Shown here one piece after another: positions 56,701 to 64,000 of a DNA stretch of 64,000 nt. The number at the start of each line of letters is the position of its first letter. The first letter of the stretch is position 1. A program made the translations under genes and the position numbers. The DNA is from Bugulina stolonifera (lineage: Eukaryota; Bryozoa; Gymnolaemata; Cheilostomatida; Bugulidae): contig OW285187.1 in NCBI GenBank assembly GCA_935421135.1, positions 620,001 through 684,000 on the forward strand, given 5' to 3'. The notes beneath the pieces are model-generated. The model searched no databases. It was not told the DNA's origin and saw nothing but the letters and a program-made list of their open reading frames with translations.

Positions 56701-59700
56701 CATGCACTGTGTACCCCCACCTCATTTGTTTCACTTCGAACACTGAGTAGAATATTTGGTAGCAAGTTCCTACTATCCAGTATATAAGAGTATAATACAT
56801 CAGTATATATTAGTATATAACAGTATATAACAGTATATAGGGCCATTCCATGGGGACTGATCAAATTTGCGTGCTGGCCCGACTCAGATTCTTTTGAAAA
56901 TTTACAGGTTGAAAGAGCACCCTTGAATTAGTAGGAAACCACCAATTCTTTTTCTATTTGAGCCCTGTGGTTCCGGCAGCAGCTCGTTGAAAAGTGGGAA
57001 AATGTGGTGGGGACAACTCCAAATTGAATTTTTTGAAATTCCTAAACATTCAAATTATTACTGTGGCCACTGTATGATACTTAGAGCTGTAATTTTTGTT
57101 ACATAGATACTTTTATATATGTGCTTCAGCTCCATTACTTATTCAAGCCTGTATGGTCAACATATTGAGGGTCAGAGGTCACCGAAAACACCTCTCGGAG
57201 CTAGTTTGACCCAAATTCACTGAAAATCGACCAAATAGACACTGCTGGATCTGATGAAAAAAAGATTGATATACAATAACTAAGTATTGAGGATGCTCAA
57301 TACAAGGATAAATGAATTTTTGAGAATAAAAAACACTCTCCAAAATGAACTGTATGGCGACAGCGGCTCAAATTCAACATGGCCGTCGTCCGAGTTGGCG
57401 TTTTGGGGTGTTATTCAAGGCTAAATCTACTAAACTTAGTAGTGAAAATTAATGGTGAAAATGTTGCTATATACACAATTCACACCTGTAGAGTCCATTT
57501 CTGCAATAAAAACTTTGTCTTTTTGGGTCTAAAAGGCTGAATTCTCAGATTCAAATTTTACATACATTCGCTATAATATTGTGACTATATCACCAATGCA
57601 GTTAATTGGCTATGGCCATAAAGGCCAATCAAGACTTAATTTAAGGTGCAGTTTGGGGCTAGGCCTGGCTATGCAACCTACTTTGTGAAGAAAAATGGGT
57701 GAAATCCGTTTACTAGCCTAAACATGCAGTTTTGTTAACATTGCCATTACTCTTCCCTTCACACGTTTGTTAAATGAGGCAGAATAGCTAAGCTATGCAG
57801 TGTTTCCAGGTCAGACTTAACCAAGTATTGTTTAATGAAAAGGAAGGGGAAGAAGATGGGGTTCCATAGAACTAAGGCTTCTTTAATCAGTGGGTGAGGT
57901 TGTTTTAGCTCGGGATTTTTTTTATGGTCACCATTAGTTATCAGATTTTAATCAAAAATATACATGGAAAATTATAACCACAGCCCACAAACAATAGTTT
58001 TGACAAACTTACATATATATACATGTACATGTATTTAGCTTACAATTAAACCAGTCTTTACTAATTAGCTTCAAAAATATTTTTTGTTCATGATATGTGA
58101 ATAGTTCCTTTTCCGGTGTATAAGTGTTGTACAGTATTTATTAGAAGAGATTGAATTTCAGCAGTCTAGTATAACAATTATTATGCCCAGGTCAATATGG
58201 TTGTCTGCACTTAGAAAGGTGAGATCTGCTCTTCTTTTATTCACTGAGCGTAATTTTTTTCAGATAAGTGGTTTTGTCTTTCGAAGGGTCAAAACTATCT
58301 TGATTGAAAATCGAGTTGTCGGTATAAGGACCGGTAAATTTGGCGAGGTGATGCTAGCAAGTACATTAAACATTATTACCTTTGGAAACAAGCGAACGCT
58401 TGTAATATAATTTCAACTTGCTAGGTACAACTAAAACTAAGTCTCACAAAACCATATTCATATTTTTGATTACTCTGTTGATTAAAAGTTAATGCATGTC
58501 GCACCACTTACCTTAGTTGTGGTCATTTATATAGGACCAAAAAGATATTTTTGGAGCTAATTAGCAAACACCGGTTAAATTGTCAGCTACATGTAAATAT
58601 ATACAAAAATTGTTAAAAGTTATTGTTCGAGGGCTGTGGCTATAGTTATGCATGTACATATATTTGAGTAGAATTTGATAACTAATGGTGACCCCAAAAT
58701 TTGTCTTGAACTAGTTTAAATAACCTTTAACTCCTCAGCCTCACCCACTGATTAAAGATGCCTTAGTTCCATGGAGCATCACTTTCTTCACCTTCTTTTT
58801 CATTAAACAATACTTGGTATAACACACACCTTGAAATGCTGCTTAGATTAGCTATCTTACCTCATTTAACAATACAAACGTGTGAAAGGACGAGTCATGG
58901 TAAAGTTACCAAAACTGCATGTTTGCGCTATTAAAAAGGATTTCACCCATTTTTCTTCACAAATAAAGTTGTATAACCAGGCCAAGTCGCAAAATGTACC
59001 TCAAATTAAGTCTTGACTGACTTCTATGGCCATAGCCAAGTAACTGCATGGCCATGTAGTCACTATATTATAGCGAATATATGTAAAATTTGAATCTGAG
59101 AATTCAGCCTTTTAGACCCAAAAAGACAAAGTTTTTATTGCAGAAATGGAATCTACAGGTGTGAATTGTGTATATAGCAACATTTTCACCATTAATTTTC
59201 ACTACTAAGTTTAGTAGATTTAGCCTTGAATAATGCCCCAAAACACCAACTCAGACGACGGCCATGTTGAATTTGAGCCGCTGTCGCCATATAGTTTATT
59301 CTGGAAAGTGTTTTTTATTCTCAAAAATTCATTTATCCTTGTATTGAGCATCCTCAATACTTAGTTATTGTATATCAATCTTTTTTTCATCAGATCCAGC
59401 AGTGTCTATTTGGTCGATTTTCAGTGAATTTGGGTCAAACTAGCTCCGAGAGGTGTTTTCGGTGACCTCTGACCCTCAATATGTTGACCATACAGGCTTG
59501 AATAAGTAATGGAGCTGAAGCACATATATAAAAGTATCTATGTAACAAAAATTACAGCTCTAAGTATCATACAGTGGCCACAGTAGTAATTTGAATGTTT
59601 AGGAATTTCAAAAAATTCAATTTGGAGTTGTCCCCACCACATTTTCCCACTTTTTAACGAGCTGCTGCCGGAACTACAGGGCTCAAATAGAAAAAAAATT

Positions 59701-61829
59701 GGTGGTTTCCCACTAATTCAAGGGTGCTCTTTCAACCTGTAAATTTTCAAAAGAATCTGAGTCGGGCCAGCACGCAAATTTGATCAGTCCCCATAGAATG
59801 GCCCTATAACAGTATACATGTATATATAAGAGTATAATATATCAGTATATATTAGTATATAACAGTATATAAGAGTATAATACATCAGTATATAACAGTA
59901 TATAACAGTGTATAAGAGTATAATATATCAGTATATAACAGTATATAACAGTGTATAAGAGTATAATATATCAGTATAAATAACAGTATATAACAGTATA
60001 CATGTATATATAAGAGTATAATACATCAGTATATATTAGTATATAACAGTATATAAAAGTGTATAACAGTATATTATAACAGTATACATGTATATATAAG
60101 AGTATAATACATCAGTATATATTAGTATATAACAGTATATAACAGTATATAACAGTATATAACAGTATACATGTATATATAAGAGTATAATACATCAGTA
60201 TATATTAGTATATAACAGTGTATAATGTAATGTCTACAAACATTATTGTTTGTTATTTCTAATGTGAATCATATGTTTCTGAACTTACTGTGACCAGGAT
60301 ATAGTGTACCATGTAGCAGTAGATATATATATTACTTGTATGAATAATAAAGGCAGTCTAGAATCTAAAAGCCAAGTGCGAGGTTGCTCCTAAAGTGATA
60401 CATACATATAATAATAAGGCAACATTAAATATAAGAGTATAATATATCAGTATATAACAGTGTATAAGAGTATAATATATCAGTATATATTAGTATATAA
60501 CAGTATATAAGAGTATAACACATCAGTATATATCAGTATATAACAGTATATAACAGTATACATGTACAGTATATATAAGAGTATAGAAGAGTTTAAGACA
60601 AGTCCCTACTATCCACTATATACATGTAGCAGTATAATAATAGTGCCTAACAGTATAAGTGTAGTCCCTTAGGTTTTCTATCATTTATTTTTCTCTGATG
60701 ATGACACTAGGATTAGTGTAGAAATACTCGTATTGATATCTTATAATGCATCTTGTACTACTGTTTACTATTAAATTGCTAGTCCACACCAACATCTACA
60801 AAAATATTACAGTGATGATTTGATATTTGTCAGAGGAAACCGTAATACATGTATTTAGGGCCCGGGACGTATAATCTACCACCCCTGCTCCAAGTGAAGG
60901 AACCAGATCCTAGGCTATTCCCCTTAGTTATGGATAAAGGGAACACCGATTGTGTTACAGCTAAGGTGAGTATATCTTCATGTGTATTATAACGTACAAT
61001 ATACACTGTACATGTATGTGTGTGTTATATGACTAAGTGAAAGGGGTCACTACTCACTGTGTATACTTGATATCCTTGAGGCACGTCTACATGAGAGCCT
61101 TTGAGCTTCAACAGGCCGGCTCCATAGTCTGGCTTCGTTGTTGATAGCTGTTGCTGTATGGGGGTAGCTGTAGCTCTATGGGGGTAGCTGTAGCTCTATG
61201 GGGGTAGCTGTAGCTCTATGGGGGTAGCTGTAGCTCTATGGGGGTAGCTGTAGCTCTATGGGGGTAGCTGTAGCTCTATGGGGGTAGCTGTAGCTCTATG
61301 GGGGTAGCTGTAGCTCTATGGGGGTAGCTGTAGCTCTATGGGGGTAGCTGTCTCTCTCTGGCGTTGTGCTAGTTCATTGGAGGCACCAATTGATATTCAG
61401 TCAATAACGACAGCGTAATTTTTCAACAAACTTTAAAGTTAGAGTGACTGTATTAGAATGCACATGATGTTTTGAAGACATCAATGAAAGCCAGAAAGTG
61501 GAAAGAAAAGTATGGATTTCTAAGCTCTACGAAGAAGCGCGATAAAGTGACGACTGACAAATGGAAATTTGAGACAGGAGATAAATTTATTGGTCCAGCG
61601 AGGTACATGATAATTATGTTGATATCACAAGTGAAGTAGCCAATAGTGGACCGTGTGCGAGACCAATTCATGTGTGCTGTGTGTGCGTGCTGTATGGGTG
61701 TGCCGTGTGTGTGTGTGTGCTGTATGGGTGTGCTGTGTGGGTGTGCTTGCTGTGTGGGTGTGTTTTGAGGGTGTGCTGTGTGGATTTCTCAGATCAATTA
61801 TGACTATGCACACAGCTACTAGAGAGTAG
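50729..61829 (+). CDS. PGPGxY-repeat ciliary-type protein, CIMAP2/LEXM-like, eleven exons
   Basis: Exons 50729-50773, 50955-51029, 51309-51505, 51786-51921, 52887-53019, 54179-54361, 55584-55802, 55923-56057, 60859-60965, 61478-61602 and 61793-61829 join in frame to 463 aa; all borders are GT-AG. The protein is basic, with a predicted helical stretch QAYIAALEKEKQLERKKRVK and an early FTGAPFSSQAARFKPIGIHP block. SHIPPO/STPG-type repeats follow: ARGPGCYGI, TVPGPGAY (231-236), LGPGTYNPQY, TPGPGTYNLPP (373-380). Such proteins decorate the lumen or surface of axonemal microtubules. The GAPF...RF.P.GIHP start and the SGLPPGTHYTDNDSL...GPYNTF block favour CIMAP2 (LEXM) over other STPG members, from memory of the family. 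The last two small exons are the least certain. Introns carry many arrays, a solo LTR (intron 4) and a giant palindrome (intron 8). Confidence 0.85.
50800..50940. repeat. 33-bp array (CTGTAGAGTTATCCTCTCTT)
   Basis: About four copies in intron 1 of the ciliary-type gene. Confidence 0.9.
51040..51121. repeat. 41-bp tandem duplication just after the exon-2 donor
   Basis: Two copies of a 41-bp unit starting TGATAGGTATACTATTACCC, 10 bp into intron 2. Confidence 0.95.
51560..51682. repeat. 25-bp array (AATAACCTGAGACACAATGT)
   Basis: About five copies in intron 3 of the ciliary-type gene. Confidence 0.93.
52014..52787 (+). mobile_element. Solo LTR, about 774 bp
   Basis: Perfect 10-bp ends TGTAATGGTT and AACCATTACA, an internal TATA box (CTATATAAAGG near 52453) and CTCAATAAAG near 52506. 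GC-rich U3-like part (TTCCGGCCGCCATG). Flanks ATAT and ACAT differ by one base, so the target duplication is not clean. It lies in intron 4 of the ciliary-type gene. Confidence 0.7.
53080..53925. repeat. Two related 45-bp arrays in series
   Basis: The first part has units with CATACATACAGCTCTGTGTA, the second has units with TATACGCACATGTGTGTATA; both share TACTGTACAGTAATGTAGTA. About 11 and 7 copies. Long ORFs on both strands are artefacts. In intron 5 of the ciliary-type gene. Confidence 0.97.
54356..54520 (+). repeat. Donor-anchored array after exon 6 of the ciliary-type gene
   Basis: Exon 6 ends ACACTTG|GTGTGTATAGTATA; CAGTCTTTG|GYGTGTATAGTATA recurs three more times in the intron with variable spacing (ACATGTATCTACAGTCTTTG). 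Confidence 0.85.
55190..55562. repeat. 39-bp minisatellite in intron 6
   Basis: About nine copies of TATGTGTGTTATATACTACA plus TTGTAACTTACTATGTAAG, ending about 20 bp before the exon-7 acceptor. TTACTATGTAAG is itself near-palindromic. Confidence 0.95.
56765..56839. repeat. AGTATATAACAGTATATA array, left remnant
   Basis: Start of the AT-rich array that resumes at 59805 after the giant palindrome. Confidence 0.85.
56840..59804. mobile_element. Giant palindromic element, copy 2 (2965 bp)
   Basis: Same ends and arms as copy 1 (GGGCCATTCCATGGGGACTG ... inverse), flanked by TATA on both sides (56836-56839, 59805-59808). The centre, including the small frame 58183-58410 ([30 protein letters not shown]), is in the opposite orientation to copy 1. 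In intron 8 of the ciliary-type gene. Confidence 0.9.
59805..60235. repeat. AGTATATAACAGTATATAAG array, right part
   Basis: Irregular AT-rich units with ATACATGTATATATAAGAGT and AATACATCAGTATA; continues again at 60420-60600 after a unique 180-bp segment. Confidence 0.9.
60420..60610. repeat. Third block of the AGTATATAACAG array
   Basis: Same unit family as 59805-60235. Confidence 0.85.
60695..60775 (+). other. Dispersed structured motif, copy C
   Basis: Core 60695-60724: CTGATGATGACACTAGGATT then AGTGTAGAAA; ACACTA pairs with TAGTGT. Followed by TAATGCATCTTGTACTACTG, shared with copies A and B. Confidence 0.6.
61137..61350. repeat. 20-bp perfect minisatellite (TATGGGGGTAGCTGTAGCTC)
   Basis: About ten identical copies in intron 9 of the ciliary-type gene; the G5 runs make it stand out in this AT-rich window. 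Confidence 0.98.
61672..61785. repeat. TGTGTG/GCTGTGTGGG microsatellite
   Basis: GT-rich irregular repeat in intron 10 of the ciliary-type gene. Confidence 0.9.
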
Positions 61830-62690
61830 AGAAGAGGGACCCATGTGTACAGGGTGTGTACAGGTGTGTACAGGTGTGTACAGGTGTGCGCAGCTCAGGC
61901 GACAGTTGCGGGGACTTTCGTCTGCACGCACACCCGACAAGTGGGGACCAGTTTGACTTGCGGGGTCCGGCCCGGTCCCCACAACTGCAACAGGCTCAGT
62001 TGAAAGGAAATTTCATTCTGAGCAGATATATACCTAGTTTTGGGTCGGTCCCCACAATGACCATTTTTGATGCACACGCTTTTGCACAAATATTGGGGAG
62101 ATAACAACAGTGCGCAGACGGTGTGTGCATAGGCGTGTGCATGGCCTGGACCCCACATTGTATGTCTTGAGTCAAGCAAAAACGCGGACCCCACTTTAAT
62201 GACGGTTGGCAGGTGGCGGTCCCCACTTTGATAATCTCCTGCAGGTCTCTCCATTGCGCACGGAAATGCAGTTGCGGGTACCGCTTGACAGGAAGTGCTC
62301 TTGTATGTTAGAAGGAAAGAACATCGTATTGACTGTGTGCATCTGTTACTTTCCATAAAAGTCATTGTGGGGACCGTTAACCGTTTATTGATATTATAAT
62401 TATTGAATGTGTGCATGTGACTCGTTATGTAAAGGTTCTTGTGGGGACCGCCTACTGTATAATGATATTATATTGACTGCGTGCATGTGATGCTTTCAAT
62501 AATAGTTATTGTGGGGACCATGAACAGTATAACTACATTGTATATTGGGACCTCTGTGTGCATGTGATACATTGTGTTATAGTTCTTGTGGGGACCGCTT
62601 ACTGTGTAGCTATGTTATATTGATTATGTGCATGTGTTACTATCAAGAAGAGTTATTGTGGGGACCGCTAACACTTTCAGCCATGAGGAC
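61830..62690. repeat. Region with iterated GTGGGGACC, first minus- then plus-oriented
   Basis: GGTCCCCAC or GGACCCCAC occurs at about 61974, 62047, 62148, 62186 and 62218; GTGGGGACC at 61941, 62367, 62440, 62511, 62588 and 62658. From 62340 on the units are about 70 bp and share TGTGTGCATGTGATAC and TATATTGAC. GC content is higher than elsewhere. Confidence 0.8.
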
Positions 62691-62967
62691 GAGTATATTC
62701 GCAGCTATGTTTTTCACAGGGGCCTGAGGAGGAGCATATTCGCAGTTGCAGTCTTTTATTCATAACAGCAAAACTATTGGGTTTGTGGTATAAGTAAAGC
62801 AATATTTAGTGAGAGCATACTTTTTTGCGTTGACACATAATCTCCAGGATTCTAGTGCTAATACAAATGATTTAATTGGGTGATGAAAACAACTTCATTA
62901 AATGTCTTCGTGAACTAAACTTTCAGACCTAGGTCGATCTACAAAAATATTTTCGGGCACACACCTG

Positions 62968-63246
62968 TCACAGGGTCGCAAAGTCTTCATTTTCGCGCGA
63001 AGAAATCAGGTGTGCCGATGAGCTAAGAATGGTTTCGTCTGGCCAACCAAAATCGCAGGCCAATAGCCCTTCGGAGCTGAGCTGGACGGCCATCTTGTGA
63101 TTTTTATTTGTGAAAACACCTATAGTATATCCTCTGGCCTGGCACTTGCTGTTTAGAGTAAAAATGGCCTCCTTCAGTAGGTTTGATGCTGTCTGTTTGA
63201 TTGATGAAATTATTGGCTGTGAGGGGCCAGAACTTGGTTCAAACAC
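62968..63246 (-). CDS. Unidentified 92-codon ORF
   Basis: ATG at 63246, stop at 62968. The sequence (for example IISSIKQTASNLLKEAIF and LLACDFGWPDETILSS) has normal composition and is not made of repeats, unlike most ORFs here. I do not recognise it. It could be a small gene, an exon of a gene further right, or transposon-derived. It lies in the segment that interrupts the GTGGGGACC array. Confidence 0.3.
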   Translation of the reverse strand: MFEPSSGPSQPIISSIKQTASNLLKEAIFTLNSKCQARGYTIGVFTNKNHKMAVQLSSEGLLACDFGWPDETILSSSAHLISSRENEDFATL

Positions 63247-63589
63247 TGATCCAAGTATGTTTAGCTAATTATAGCATGATGTTAACTAAATTTTGATAGG
63301 AAATAGAGTACTTGCTTGGTAAATAATACTATTTTAGTATTGAGTTTTTAGCAGAATGATAAAAATAGGTTTTGCCTATCTCGCTGTCATCTAATGGCTA
63401 TGCATGATGGCTCAGGTTTGTTTCTATTAATAGTTCTGCAGGTGTTAAGCTTCATTTTGATACATAATTTGTATAGGTACAGCGAGGATTAATGTGATTA
63501 AAATGTTGATGGAAAGTAGGGAAAATGGCCAAGACCACACAGTCTGCCACATAGGAACGCGCTGTGGACTCATAGTATTAACCGTCTAA

Positions 63590-64000
63590 CGACATTATAC
63601 AGACTGTGTGCAAGTGATACTTTCTATAAAAGTACTTGTGGGGTCCACAAACCGTCTAACTATATCATATTATTGACTTTGTACATGTGACACTTTCTAT
63701 GAGAGCACTTGTAGGGACCGCTAGCAATCGAACTATGTTATATTGACTGTGTGCATGTGTAACTTTCTATAAGAGTACTTGTGGGGTCCGCTAGTATTCT
63801 AACTATATTATATTGACTGCCTGCGTGTGATACTTTCTATAAGATCACTCGTGGGGACCGCTACCTGTCAAACGTATATTATATTGACTGTGTGCATGTG
63901 ACACTTTCTATTAGAACACCTGTGGGGACCGCTAACTATATTATATTGACTGTGTGCATGTGACACTTTCTATAACAGCACTTGTGGGGTCCGCTACCTG
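63590..64000 (+). repeat. GTGGGGACC array, continued past the right edge
   Basis: About six units of roughly 65-70 bp with TTGACTGTGTGCATGTGACA, CTTTCTATAAGAGCACTTGT and GGGGWCCGCTA. The array leaves the window. Confidence 0.93.

Noticed and set aside
1..64000. CRISPR-like arrays
   Set aside because: Repeats are head-to-tail without unique spacers, and the sequence is animal nuclear DNA.

Overview
This is animal nuclear DNA. Protein-coding genes are split by many GT-AG introns, the encoded proteins are recognisable metazoan orthologues, and the space between and inside genes is packed with tandem repeats, DNA-transposon relatives, LINE fragments and LTR elements. TACATGTA-like words are very frequent. 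A demosponge or another early-branching marine invertebrate would fit, but the sequence alone does not prove the lineage. There is no bacterial operon, CRISPR array or phage content.

Eight gene models could be assembled exon by exon with intact reading frames. From left to right they are: an unrecognised 370-aa protein (+, 1550-2662); POLR2E/RPB5 (-, six exons, exactly 210 aa, 9495-3048); TM2D1 (+, six exons, 13064-24727), whose 6.1-kb first intron holds an antisense two-exon carbohydrate sulfotransferase (-, 16982-15113); UBE2M/UBC12 (-, five exons, 28771-25257); TRDMT1/DNMT2 (-, seven exons, 36050-29592); phosphoglycerate mutase (+, five exons, 44858-50192); and a PGPGxY-repeat ciliary-type protein resembling CIMAP2/LEXM (+, eleven exons, 50729-61829). 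These are mostly unrelated housekeeping functions (transcription, neddylation, tRNA methylation, glycolysis), so the layout is ordinary gene packing, not a pathway cluster.

The interval 36.2-44.8 kb is a transposon graveyard: a broken Ty3/gypsy Gag, a MITE, a LINE tail split by a young non-autonomous LTR element, and a pogo-like MITE. Elsewhere there are two copies of a 2.97-kb giant palindrome (introns of PGAM and of the ciliary gene), a LINE with a long open RT frame inserted into a minisatellite in TM2D1 intron 3, two solo LTRs, and several TIR elements whose target-site duplications can be read directly.

The most unusual signal is that tandem repeats are repeatedly anchored on splice donors. 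In several introns the repeat unit is a copy of the last bases of the upstream exon plus its GT donor plus the first intronic bases. The clearest cases are TM2D1 introns 2 and 5, PGAM intron 3 and TRDMT1 intron 6; weaker cases are POLR2E introns 3 and 5, TRDMT1 introns 2 and 5, and ciliary-gene intron 6. In TM2D1 intron 2 (36-bp unit) and PGAM intron 3 (33-bp unit) the units are multiples of three and the frame stays open through the array. A second unusual signal is a dispersed 30-nt CTGATGA...GAAA motif whose hairpin shows compensatory changes among three copies.
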